A stretch of 64,000 bases of DNA from Lentinula raphanica. Its lineage: Eukaryota; Basidiomycota; Agaricomycetes; Agaricales; Omphalotaceae. The notes below the pieces were generated by a model. That model was not told the origin of the DNA, did not search any database, and saw nothing but the letters and a program-made list of their open reading frames with translations. Shown here piece after piece: positions 1-10,488 of the stretch (the first letter of the stretch is position 1; each line of letters starts with the position of its first letter). The position numbers and the translations under genes were made by a program. The DNA lies in NCBI GenBank assembly GCA_027919835.1, contig JANVFP010000008.1, positions 310,001 through 374,000 on the forward strand, given 5' to 3'.

Positions 1-788
1 GGTCCATTCTTCACAGAGGATGCACATGAATTCCAACAGGGCGACAGTATTGCTTCGGAAGGCAAAGGGGACTACATGTATGTCTACGGCAAGGTCACTA
101 ACACAAAAGGGGAACCTATACCTGGCGCCATCATTGACACTTGGGAGACGGATGGGCATGGTTTGTATGACACTCAAGTGAGTCTTGAATTCCCTTTGGA
201 TTCCCTGATCTATGCACACATCGCGGGAGTGTCCTCTGTTTAAACTGTGATTTTCATCTTCTTCGAATATCTTGCTTACTGGAATGTAATTTCACAGTAC
301 GCCGACCGTACCGAACCTGATTGCAGAGGTCGTCTATTCTCTGCTGAAGACGGAAGTTATGCATTCCGTGCTGTAGTTCCTGTGTCCTATCCCATCCCAT
401 CTGACGGGCCGGTGGGCAAGATGGTTTCTGCTCTAGGGAGACATGTCTTCCGTCCAGCCCACTTGCATATGCAAATCGATGCTCAGGGCTACGAGAAGTT
501 GACAACAGCGTTCTATCCGAGAGGGGATCCTTATCTGCACAGCGACGCAGTGTTTGGTGTTCACTCTAGTTTGATCGTGGTAGGTACCTCGTCTTTCGAT
601 ATTGACGCGTTGCTCACTATATGCTTGGGTAGGATCTCAAACCAGTCACGGATAAAGAACTTTCACTCAAACGAGGTTTCAAAGACGGAAAGACACATAT
701 GGAATTGCATCGTGATATCGTACTGGCTACTCATGAGGAAGGTCAGGCAGCTCGCAAGCAGACTATGCCTGCAGTGGCGCAGAAGTGA
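1..788 (+). CDS. Intradiol ring-cleavage dioxygenase (catechol/hydroxyquinol 1,2-dioxygenase family), 5' truncated by the window
   Basis: Non-haem Fe(III) enzyme family that opens catecholic rings between the two hydroxyls. Exons visible are 1-177, 298-579 and 633-788; the introns are 120 and 53 nt with gt..ag ends and consistent phase. All four expected iron ligands can be seen: Tyr in DGHGLYDTQ just before the first intron, Tyr in VVPVSYPIP, and the His pair in RPAHLHM. The reading starts in GPFFTED, typical of the middle of the catalytic domain, so the N-terminal helical (linker) domain and the start codon lie upstream of base 1. The C-terminal segment after DLKPVT is also family-like. Catechol, hydroxyquinol or another substrate cannot be decided from this part alone. 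Its neighbours, a PhyH-type oxygenase and a carboxymuconolactone decarboxylase-like gene, fit an aromatic-degradation setting. Confidence 0.9.
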
Positions 789-937
789 TAGACCTGAAGA
801 TCGTATAGGGAATTAAACTTTGTAATACTTATAATCATGACGAACGTATCCATCATGTATCAGTAGTCCGGGACAAATTCATTCAGTCCCTCCTTTCTCC
901 ACAACTTCCATCACTGTAGGAACTTAGTACTTGTGTC

Positions 938-2481
938 ATGCCCGAATTGCTCACCCAGGATCAAATAGATCAGGTATGTTGCCCATATAACTCCTTGAAT
1001 GAATTGCAGTGCCAAAAGTCGTCTTCGATAAACGTATACAACTAGTTTTACCGGAACGGGTACTATCTCAGCCCTTGCTCAGATCAAAAGATGAACTCTT
1101 TTTGACTCGAGATTTCGTCCAGCTATCTACTTCTGCCAGGATTCCTCAGCACAGAAGAAACAGCCAAGCTACTGCAACGATCCAAACAGCTCATATCTGA
1201 ATTTCCCCTCGAAACTCACCCTCGGGTACTCTATCTTAGCTCGTATTACACCCAGCCCGTGACACTGACGTTCCTTGTCCGCGCTGTTCTAGACAAAATT
1301 CACCACTGGAGACGATAACCACGTTGGGGACGACTACTTTCTGACTTCAGGAGATAAGATGTAGGTGTGCCATGCCTCATCTGAGTCTGACTCTTTCTCT
1401 CATCACAGCATACTCCGATAATCTTCGTATAACTTAGACGCTTTTTCTTGGAAGAAGATGCAGTGGACAAGGATGGCCGTTTGAATAGAGAGAAAGAAAA
1501 GGCAGTGAATAAGATAGGGCATGGTGAGCTTCAGTGTGCTCTGACTCCTGATGATATTCATTATATTTTGCAGCACTACATGAACTCGATCCTCTTTTCC
1601 GGAAGGTCACATTAGAAAATCCCAAGGTGCAGGCAGTAGCTTGCGATATAGCTATGCACGTCGATCCTGTTGGTACGCGGACTACGCTCGTTCTACTTGG
1701 ACTACTCCTCAGCCGCAGGGTACAGCGCTACAATCTATGGTTATCTGTAAACAACCTGAAATAGGCGGTGAAGGTATGCATAGGCTGCAATATGGGTCGC
1801 ATTCTGATTCTTCACACCGAAAGATTAGTTGGGGAACACAATGATTCGTATGTCGCATTGCATCAAACGAAAAACTATAGTTGAATGCATCGTTATTACG
1901 GTAAACAGAACATTTCTGGTGAGCCATTCAGCCATTGAAGTCTCATATATCAGGTTGTCAACAATTCTTTCTTAGTACACCGATCCTCCATCGGCACTGG
2001 GATTTTGGTTTGCCCTCGAACAATGCACACCACTCAATGGTGCTTTATCGTTCTTACCTGGCTCTCATCTAACAACCCCAATCACCAAACGATTCATTCG
2101 CCTGCCTGAAGGCGGAACAGGATTCGAGAAGATAGTACCTCCTGAAGTCGAAGCACAAGCAGCAGAATCGAGCAAGGGCAAGTATATACTCGAAGCTTGC
2201 TCTCCAGGTGCGTATATACACAACATCCTCTCTCTCAAAATGCCCTTACCACGAACTGTGATCGCAAAGGTGACTTGGTGTTGATTCACGGCTCAGTCCT
2301 CCATAAATCTGAGCGAAACACGAGCTCTCATACTCGATTCGCATATACATTCCACATGATCGAATCTCCTCCTCGAGCGCTCTACGATGCGAAGAACTGG
2401 TTGCAACCAACACCAAGCATGCCGTTTTCTCATGTTTTGAACGAACCCAATTTAAAGCTGATAAATCCGGCCCTTGCTTGA
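938..2481 (+). CDS. Phytanoyl-CoA dioxygenase-family protein (PHYHD1-like), 11 exons
   Basis: Fe(II)/2-oxoglutarate dioxygenase of the PhyH family, 308 aa. Exons: 938-973, 1046-1059, 1123-1225, 1293-1360, 1438-1523, 1574-1672, 1726-1773, 1829-1847, 1909-1918, 1976-2207, 2270-2481; every junction keeps phase. The start MPELLTQDQ is followed by FYRNGYLLLPGFLS, the usual PhyH N-terminus. The metal-binding H-x-D is EHNDSTFLYTDP, assembled across three very small exons (48, 19 and 10 nt), and the distal His and Arg lie in IHGSVLHKSERN...TRFAY. No peroxisomal PTS1 is seen at the C-terminus (PALA). PHYHD1-like proteins bind iron and 2-oxoglutarate; the substrate here is unknown. It lies 149 bp after the intradiol dioxygenase and converges with the decarboxylase-like gene. 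Confidence 0.9.
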
Positions 2482-2564
2482 AGGAAGGAGGGGGACTTAT
2501 TTATGTATCGAGATTCAAAGGTTTGTACTAGCAAATATCACCATAACTCATACTTCTTGTTCTG

Positions 2565-3413
2565 CTACTTGGGGAGTAAACCCTCTTCCTTGAGCTTGGC
2601 TATCGCTTCATCAGCTACGCGAAAGGCTTCCATCCCCGTACTACATACGGATCCGTCCTCAATCAACGCTTGAAGCTCAACTTGGGAAATAACTTACGGG
2701 ATTCCACACTGATAGAAGGAGCTTCGTGAGAGGTGTAAAATGAGATAAGAGGGGACACGCACGTATATGGATGTATGCAACAAGGTCTCTCGAATTTCGA
2801 TCTCGGTGAGGCCGTTGACCACTGCACCTCTACAGATACAAATTCACTCATTGTCTTGAGACTGCAATGGGAAGAGTATACCTTATATGCCCAGCAAGCT
2901 GCAAGGAGCTTCAGAATACCGTCTAGAATGGAAAGTTACCACTACACGTACCTCAGCCTTCTTCGCTTGGAAGGACAGGAGTGCGAGGTTTATCAAACTA
3001 CGCTGTTTGGGCTCGAGGCCTGGTCGAGTCCATATAGTACCCCAGGCAGCCTGCCAATACATATAAGTCGCAGATCCTAGATAACGGAATCGAAATGATA
3101 ACTTCTGTAGCGAGCTGTATATCCAAGGTCAGCTATGGACATTCTTTCATAAATTCTGGTAAACACACTTGTTGCATCGGTTTCATGAACTCGGACTCTC
3201 CCTACGATGACATTCAGCATGGAGATGTTAAGAAACCCCCCAAAATCACCTTCCGCAATTGGTTTTCCACGTAGTCATTCCCCTATTATTCCTCATCAGC
3301 GCCAGTCACTGTTAAGACAGTCATCAAACGCAGCAGCTTACCATAACCTTCCGACGCATAACCATCCCAGCATTATATATTTCTTGATGCGCTTTCTCGA
3401 GTTCGTTCGACAT
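2565..3413 (-). CDS. Carboxymuconolactone decarboxylase-family protein (4-CMD/AhpD-like), 9 exons
   Basis: 139 aa. Exons on the minus strand: 3413-3342, 3282-3250, 3201-3169, 3114-3103, 3050-2952, 2898-2882, 2829-2763, 2708-2698, 2640-2565, joined in consistent phase by introns of 52-80 nt. The assembled protein has the classic order MSNELEKAHQ, then LATEAAWGTIWTRPGL, then KQRSLINLALL, AGHIRGAVVNGLTEIEIRE, and finally a C-terminus rich in Lys/Glu (LKEEGLLPK). This matches small gamma-carboxymuconolactone decarboxylases rather than peroxidatic AhpD, because the CxxC of AhpD is absent. Known members convert 4-carboxymuconolactone to beta-ketoadipate enol-lactone in protocatechuate breakdown. 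Three exons are only 11, 12 and 17 nt. It faces away from the dehydrogenase gene, with 171 bp between start codons. Confidence 0.88.
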
Positions 3414-3584
3414 ACTTGACGGTTAGTAAGGGCACAAACAGAGAATAGACTGAGGACAAAGGTAGCCTCTCACGTCCTCTGGGGCGCGGAACCCCGTTGC
3501 GCTCTCACACAGGTGCCTTGTGACCAATTCATCTGAGAGCTTGCAGTCCATGTCCATGACTTCATCCTCTAAGCAACATTGGAT

Positions 3585-4879
3585 ATGACGGCCATGTCTG
3601 CACCTATCAATAATCTTCCTCGCTGTTTCGGATGGGTGGGGCTCGGGGCGATGGGCTTCCCAATGGCTAGCCAGCTAGTCCACAAGCTACCTTCCTCCGA
3701 TCATCAGCTCTTCATCTATGATATCGATGCAGCGGTCCTTCAACAGTTTGTTCAATTGAATGAGCATGCAACTCGTCCGAACATTACAATATTATCGTCA
3801 CCCAAAGAAGTTGCAGAACATTCGGTAAGTAACCGTGAACTTGGGTTTAGTGGAGGCATATGTCGAACAGTGTAATACGGCAAATAGGACTGCTTCATTT
3901 CAATAGTTCCGGAAGGCGAGTGATTGAGTCAAGCAACATACCTCCTATGCTCACAAGCACCGATGCAGGTTCGCATGTGAAGGATGTGTACTTGGCGCCG
4001 CAACGAGGTGCGTTGGCCGCTGACACCGATGGGAAACTCTTCATCGATTGGTATTCTTCCCTCTGAAAGAAAGCGAAAGCCGCCGCACTGATGCTGATCT
4101 GCTGGTAGTTCTACGATTGATCCTGAAACTTCATTGGAAGTAGGGCGAGCAGTAGTTGCATCTCATCCAACGAATCCACCTCGATTTTTTGATGCCCCAG
4201 TTTCTGGCGGTACTCGTGGTGCAGAGAAGGGCATTCTAACATTCATGGTAGGAATTGCCGAAGACGATCCTCAGTTTCCGTTACTTCGGCAGATATTTTC
4301 CTACATGGGAACCTCTATACATCCGATTGGAGGGCAAAGTTTAGGACTCGCTGCGAAATTGAGCAATAACTACCTTTCAGGAATGATAGCTTTGGCCACA
4401 TCCGAAGCAATGAACCTAGGTATGAGACTAGGTATAGATCCAAAAGTCCTGAGCGACTGCTTCAAAACCAGCTCTGGCGGAAGTTGGGTCAATAGCACGG
4501 TCAATCCCGTTCCAGGAGTTTGTCCTGACGCGGTGACTAGCAAAGGATACGAGGGTGGATTTAAAGTACGTACAGGAACTATTGTTCGGGAAGCGCGGTC
4601 CATATTGTAATCCACAGGTACAATTGATGAAGAAGGACATATCATTAGCGGTGCAAGCTGCACAAGGAGTCGGCGCAAGACTAGTCCTAGCTGATGCGGG
4701 TCTGAAAGCGTACGCCTCTGCAGCGGAAGACCCGACTTGCAGAGACAGAGACTCTCGTGTGATTTACAGATGGCAAGCGCTGAGTCGCTAATCAGTACTA
4801 AAATGTGCATTCGTACTAACTAAGCTCACCATTCAGGCTAGGCGGTTTCGAACCCGAAGTGAACACTGGGTCGAATTAA
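3585..4879 (+). CDS. 3-hydroxyisobutyrate dehydrogenase-like (beta-hydroxyacid dehydrogenase), 6 exons, two GC-AG introns
   Basis: 334 aa NAD(P)-dependent oxidoreductase. Exons: 3585-3824, 3888-3915, 3969-4050, 4109-4565, 4618-4772, 4837-4879. The Rossmann motif GLGAMG is at residues 19-24, the substrate-binding signature DAPVSGGTRGAEKG follows, and the catalytic Lys of AAKLSNNY is Lys200. The last intron (4773-4836) and the second (3916-3968) begin with GC, not GT (donors gcaagc and gcgagt). Both are supported by phase and by restoring VPEGSHVKDVYL and RWLGGFEPE, which the family expects; the last intron also holds a perfect tactaac branch site. An alternative start is Met4 at 3594. Family members act in valine breakdown or on related 3-hydroxy acids. 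Exact substrate is not determined. Confidence 0.9.
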
Positions 4880-5379
4880 GGCTGTCAGGAAGAGTGCACG
4901 AGGAGGGGGGCGCCAATTTTCCCAACAAGGGTGTTTCACGTTACGACCATTGTCAAACTTCTCGTCGTATTCATGTACCATCAAGTACTGCGAGCATGGG
5001 GCAATGAGCATCGATGATAGTCTGTCGTGGTCAAAGTTTAGAAAGCTATACGAGAACCGGAGAAAGGAATTGATTCCGCTCACCAAATATGGCTGCCCGA
5101 TCGCGAGCAGTGAAAACATCCGTGCGATCTGTGCGAGGGTACAAGCTTCGACCATCAGCACTGATACACTACAAAGGGTATTTAAGAAATCCCATTATGT
5201 GCTTCCATGGATTGGCCCATTCTCCAGAAAAAGACAACGAGGAACAATGAAGTCCTTTGTGGCCCAACCTCACTAACTTACCGAAATTGGCCCTTTGTTT
5301 GACCTCATGCCTATAAAGACTCAGACTTGCTCCACTCTTCGTCTTCGTTACACCACTACAACGGATATCCTGCAGCGAA
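4880..5379. other. Intergenic, 3' flank of the dehydrogenase and 5' flank of the next gene
   Basis: About 500 bp without a coding sequence that I can support. A 108-codon open stretch on the plus strand has no recognisable motif, no splice context and no family resemblance, so it is probably chance. The final ~100 bp is the likely promoter and leader of the gene starting at 5380. Confidence 0.5.
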
Positions 5380-6268
5380 ATGCCTTCATCCATTCGACAA
5401 GCGTTCAAGCAGTGAGTTTTTCGGTTAGCAGAAGATCTCAAGGTCGCTAACTTTTTCTTCTGATACGAGCAGGAAAACGAACACGGTAATCGGCACAAGC
5501 TCGCCTGAGACACCTACGCCGATTTTAAAGTCGTCCTTCATGAGTTCCTTACGCGGACGATCAGGTTCGAAATCATCGAAAAGAGGAGAGTCTGAGTCGC
5601 CGTCCAAGAGAAAGCGACCGATAAAGACGTCCGACATCACATACATTTTCCCGGAGGATATGGCCGCCTCAGGAAGTCTTTCGTCAGGACTTGCTCTCGA
5701 CGAAGGCGTAGAATGTGACGAGGACGGCCGACTTTCTCGACCCGCTTCCCCGCCTCTTATCATCGACAAGGCTCTCGTTGACCAGTTTCCTCTACCCCCC
5801 GTCGTCCATGCATACACATCCCCAGACGTCCGTGTCCCAGTCCAAGTGCCCAGTTTTGAGACTAGCAGCTCAAACGAACTGCTACCCTCTCTTCACCCCA
5901 GAGTCCAGCAATACATGGCTGAACAAAAAGTTCTGAACAACTCAGTGCGCCGTCAGCCTCTGGCTCGATCTTCATCCGTGTCCTCTTATTCGCGACCAAC
6001 AGCCACTGCGTATTCAGCCTTGTTTCAAGACAATAGCAGCTCGACTTCGAGTTTGCCGTCGTCATCTACAAGCGGGGGCGCTCTGTTGAGCCCGAATTAT
6101 ACTCACAGGCGAATGGATCATTCACAGAGCCTTAATAGTCGTCGTACACCTCAAAGACCCCTGAACCATCAAAGGTCACATTCCGATATGAATTTTGAGC
6201 GGCAAAGTCGTCGGACGAGATTGAGGGCACAAACTCCTGTCAGAGTCATCTATGATCAAGCAGAATAA
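5380..6268 (+). CDS. Hypothetical Ser/Pro-rich protein, 2 exons
   Basis: Exons 5380-5411 and 5473-6268 joined across a 61-nt gt..ag intron in phase 2 give 275 aa starting MPSSIRQAFKQK. The protein is rich in Ser, Pro and Arg, with basic stretches (PSKRKRPIKTS) near the N-terminus and poly-Ser runs in the C-terminal half, so it is probably largely disordered. I see no known domain, signal peptide or membrane segment. I do not recognise it. The start is chosen because the first in-frame ATG sits just upstream of a strong intron and the phase joins cleanly. Its 3' end converges with the methyltransferase-like gene, 150 bp away. Confidence 0.65.
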
Positions 6269-6418
6269 TTGAAATGATAGAGAAACACACCTACATGTAT
6301 ATTTCTTTCCTAGGGTATGCTGGCTGCATGTATGTTATTCCCTTCCTTATGAAACAATATGACAAGTTCCGTTGTAAAAGATAGCATTCAAACCATACTA
6401 ATGCAGTGTCGTTGAAGG

Positions 6419-8045
6419 TCAAAAACGATTGAGAAGCCCGCGCCCACCATAATTATCTAACTTCGCGTCATTGATACCAAGATCCTGACGAAGAATTGAT
6501 CAGTCTCAAGTTCAGGAAGACTACTTCTTAGAATAGGGAAACATACAGTTGGAGCAAATGGCCATGCATCAAACTCTTGAATTAGTGAAGCCCACTGAGC
6601 TACAGTGATATCTCTAACTCTTGTCATAGGGTCAATCGTCGCACTAAGTTTGGGTAATAGCGACTGAGCACCGGGTCCTAGGTCTCTATTTATAAGTGGA
6701 GACAATGTTCAAAGGTCATAGCTTGGTCTCGGAAAACAATCAGACTTACTCTATGCATTGCTGGAGTGGTGTTGCTTTCCGCACATAAAGACGACGTATA
6801 CAATAATCCCAAGTGTCCAGCTTTTCTGGGTTAATCACTTGTTTTTCTAAAGGGGTGATTTCAGCTGCGTGGAAGGGGACACCGATTCGTCTGTTCGAGA
6901 ACTTGGCCGTGTCTACTGGTTTCTTGAGAAGGGTAGGGTGAAAATGTTCAGAGTAGGGCTGCAATGCATCATACATCTTCGTTTGGAACTCAGCGGTTGC
7001 AGTACCCATGACGCTGAGCTTACAGCGCATAAGATTATTCTCGGGAGGAGCTGTCAACCTCTGGTATTCCGATGAGTATGTATGACAAGAATGCGAACAC
7101 CCTTCACTTGCCTGCCAGATATAATCACTCAGGAGGAAGTTCATCTTCACTCGTCCGAATTTGAACAGCCAGTTTCTATTCGGTATGAGTCGGAGGATCT
7201 GAGAAATGAGTTGTTCACCGTAGACGGTAAGGGGAAGATGGGATATGAATTGGAGTTTGGAGTGTACTGCGAGAATGAAAAGATTAGCAGACATGATGAT
7301 AGATTGATGATAGATTTGACCTCCTTGATCCCATGGAATTGTTACTACGTCGTTCAATAACCCTTGCCCTTCAACTATATCGAATGTATCCCATTCGAGA
7401 GCAGTGAAAGGTACTATCGTCACGCGAGGGTCTATAGCAGCAAGCGGCTGAGCATATCAATTTCAGTGCGAGATCACAAGGAATAGGTACTGCTCAGACG
7501 CACTCTCAGGTAATCAAGATACTTTGGTTCCTGCTCCAGAACGATTATCTTCTTGATGCGTTCCTTTGGTAGCGCCAAAAGGGAGCGTGTCAACTGTCCC
7601 GGGCCTAACGCATTGACTTTATGTTAGTAGAGAAAGATGAAGAGACGGGTCGAAGCTCACCTGGGAAGGCTTCAATGATGACTTTGTCCCTATCACCTTT
7701 GGGAACAAAACACTCCGCGACTTTGTTTGCAGTTTGAGCGTTTGCGAGTGATACACGGTCATGAACGGGAACCCAGGCAAAGATTTGTCGCCATTTCTCT
7801 CTAGGTGGAAGGATCGTCTTGTCTTCAGGGGAATCCGGATGAGTTTCGAATCGACTTCCGACTCTCTTCTGCTTCGGAGGCTTCTCAGGAGACTCTTCCA
7901 CTGATGCGGGAGTCTTCTTTGTACGCGGCTTTCGAGTAGAGGGTTTATCGCTAACGTTTCTGATTTGAGCAGAGCACGCGTTGAGTTGAAGAACGCGCGG
8001 GACACGATTCAGACTTTGAGGTGACCGAAAGAGGAACATCAACAT
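6419..8045 (-). CDS. Mitochondrial rRNA adenine dimethylase / transcription factor B-like methyltransferase, 7 exons
   Basis: 427 aa. Exons: 8045-7661, 7604-7504, 7447-7321, 7266-7112, 7060-6750, 6685-6547, 6484-6419, all phase-consistent. The first exon starts MLMFLFRSP and carries a basic, Ser-rich leader (SDKPSTRKPRTKK) as expected for mitochondrial import. SAM-binding motif I reads EAFPGPGQLTRSLL, followed by an acidic end of strand 2 (VLEQEPKYLDYL), the order found in KsgA/Dim1/TFB proteins. The C-terminal RLTAPPENNLMRCKLSVMG segment fits the TFB/Mtf1-like branch. Intron 4 (7111-7061) has a GC donor, cag|gcaagt; it is 51 nt and open in frame, so retention would add 17 residues. Known relatives dimethylate small-subunit rRNA or assist mitochondrial RNA polymerase. 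Confidence 0.85.
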
Positions 8046-8079
8046 TTTTTTTTCTTTTCGTGGGCGCCAAATCCAAAAA
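8046..8079. promoter_or_regulatory. Very short bidirectional promoter region between divergent start codons
   Basis: Only 34 bp separate the start codon of the mitochondrial dimethylase-like gene (8045, minus) from that of the NLE1-like gene (8080, plus). The spacer is a T-rich run on the plus strand followed by GC-rich sequence. Transcription of at least one gene must start inside or beyond the other's coding region, or leaders are nearly absent. Confidence 0.6.
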
Positions 8080-10097
8080 ATGGCAACTCTCCTTCCACCA
8101 CCCAAACGACAAAAAGTTTATCATGGAGTACCAGAACCAGAACCAGAGCCTGCAAAGCCTACTCGAAATGTCCTCGTTCAATTCGTATCAGAGGATGATG
8201 GCTCTGCCTTGGCCCCTGCAGTTAATCTTCCTGCAGATGTATCCAGAGAAGGTCTCGAGGTCCTATTGAACAAACTGACCGTGAGTGATCCAACTTTGGT
8301 AGACTTAATGGATTGCTAACTGATCTTAGAAATCCGAAGAACCTGTCCCGTTCTCTTTCCATGTTGACTGCCCAGAAAATGCAGATGCAGCGCCAGGCCC
8401 TACTCGAATAGTCATCTCGAAATCAATCCAATCGGATATCCTAAATCATCCCACACACGCCGATTCGTTCACAGAGGAAGATGTCTTTGTAGTGAAATGC
8501 TCGCCGCAAAGTGTCTTTCGTGTGCGTCCGGCGACCAGATGCTCAGCTAGTCTAAGCGGGCATTCTTCACCAATACTGTGTGCGTCGTTTTCACCGACAG
8601 GTGCTCTGTTAGCGACAGGGTCTGGTGACGCTACTGCGAGATTGTGGGATCTGAACACGGAAACTCCATCGCATACGCTTGTTGGTCACAAAGGTTGGGT
8701 GCTTTGCGTAGAATGGGAAGCTATGGAGAGATTACTTGCGAGCGGAGGACATGATGGACACGTTTGTTACACTTCAATTCATCTCTGTGTACTAGCTAAT
8801 TTGTTCAAGCGTTTTAGGTGCGTCTTTGGGACCCTAAAGCCGGAAAACCTATCGGAGATGCTATGAAAGGTCATACAAAATGGATTACTTCTCTTTCTTG
8901 GGAACCAATACACTTGTAAGTAAGCGTATATGTGGATGTCATGTATACTCCCTCATCCGGTTTCAAGAAATCCAAAGTCTCCGCGACTTGCATCATCGTC
9001 GAAAGATGGTACTGTTCGCGTATGGTCCAGCCTTACTCGAAAAGTAGAATACACCCTAGGTGGTCATACAGTATGTCAAGATCGACGAAATTCACCATCT
9101 TTCTATGCTGATCAGGACCAGGCCAGTGTTAACGTTGTGAAATGGGGCGGAGGAGGGACGAGCGGCTTTGGTCTGAAGAGTGGTGTTTTGTATACCGCAT
9201 CAAGCGACCGTACGGTGAGGGTATGGGATGCTGATAGTGTATGTTGATTCAAATTCTTCGATGCCTCCGCAATATTCTCATATCACACAGGGACGACAAC
9301 TACATGTCCTCAAAGACCATGCTCATTGGGTGACGACTTTAACTCTCAACACAGATTTCGTTTTGCGAACAGGTCCCTTTGACCATACGGGGAAACGTCC
9401 TGCGAATGACGAAGAAGGTATGCAGTTCTTTGGCATCATTGAACGGTCTATTGATGCATTGTATTCAGCCCAGCAACTCGCACTGAAACGATACACGGAC
9501 GTTCTGTCCACCACCCCTGAACTACTCGTCACAGGTTCAGACGACCACACCCTCTTCCTCTGGTCATTATTCCCTTCCTCAGTACCAAGTTCAGACATGG
9601 CGCCCTCTCAAGGGAAGCTAAAACCAATCACTCGACTGACAGGACACCAACGACAGATTTCCCATGTTGCGTTCTCGCCAGACGGCCGATGGGCCGCGTC
9701 GTCTTCTTGGGATAGCTCGATAAGACTCTGGGAAGGACGTACAGGGAAATACGTGGCGACGCTGAGGGGTCATGTTGGGGCTGTGTATCGGCTTGCTTGG
9801 AGTGCAGATGGGAGGATGTTGGTTAGTGCGAGCAAGGATGCTACAGTCAAGGTGATTCATGCAATGCTTTTTTGGATTGTTCATACTGATCAAGTTTACC
9901 TGTGAAGATATGGGACCTCAAAACATACAAACTCAAAATCGACCTTCCTGGTCATACTGATGAGGTTTATTGTGTTGACTTTGTTGCAGACAAAGTTGTT
10001 AGTGGAGGGAGAGATAAACATGTCAAAATGCAAGTCTTCTCTTTCTTCTGTTCACTCAGAGCCTTGTTGACCTCTTTGTTTTAGATGGAAAAACTGA
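8080..10097 (+). CDS. RSA4: NLE1/Rsa4-like ribosome assembly WD40 protein, 8 exons
   Basis: 548 aa. Exons: 8080-8280, 8330-8761, 8818-8915, 8968-9070, 9122-9238, 9291-9851, 9908-10029, 10085-10097. The N-terminal part (about residues 18-110, NVLVQFVSEDDGSALAP) matches the NLE ubiquitin-like domain; it is followed by an eight-bladed WD40 series (SGDATARLWD, GGHDGHVRLWD, SSKDGTVRVW, SSDRTVRVWD, GSDDHTLFLW, SSWDSSIRLWE, SASKDATVKIWD, GGRDKHVKIW). Family members dock on pre-60S particles and are removed by the AAA ATPase Rea1/Midasin. The last intron (10030-10084) uses a GC donor, at|gcaagt, and the 13-nt last exon supplies the IWKN end of the final blade. It shares a 34-bp promoter with the dimethylase-like gene. 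Confidence 0.92.
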
Positions 10098-10488
10098 TCG
10101 ATGCAGCCTCATGCATGATCGATTTTGGTTTTAACCCCTGTGATAGTTCGAGCGGTCATATACAATCGCAATTTTCGAGGGGTACACGTAACTTGTATTC
10201 CTCCTCTCTAAGTGTTGTACAGTTCGTCCGTTTAGAGTTTCTGTACTGTACAGGCTGCAATCGAGTGCAAGGGCCGGTTCTAGGCCGATGAGCGTCTTGC
10301 TTGAGACACTGAGACTCGACGAGAGGTCCCGATCAAAAATTAGTCCCTTGCAGAATTTCAAAAGTTGTTCGGAGCGTACTCGCCGCCGCTTGCTCTAATT
10401 CTTCCACTTCCACCTCAACCTCCCCTAATGCTCTTGGACATTCATCCCTACCAACTATAAAGAGCCCTCTGCACCGCTTGCAAATTTC
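10098..10488. other. Intergenic, 3' flank of NLE1-like gene and promoter of the next gene
   Basis: About 390 bp. I see no gene here. The pyrimidine-rich stretch from about 10390 to 10480, with a tataaag motif near 10456, is a plausible core promoter for the gene at 10489. Confidence 0.4.

Noticed and set aside
247..816. 189-codon plus-strand open frame across the intradiol dioxygenase
   Set aside because: Starts inside the first intron and reads through the second; only its central part is real exon.
4950..5276. Plus-strand frame of 108 codons between the dehydrogenase and the next gene
   Set aside because: No motif, no splice support and compositional look of non-coding DNA.
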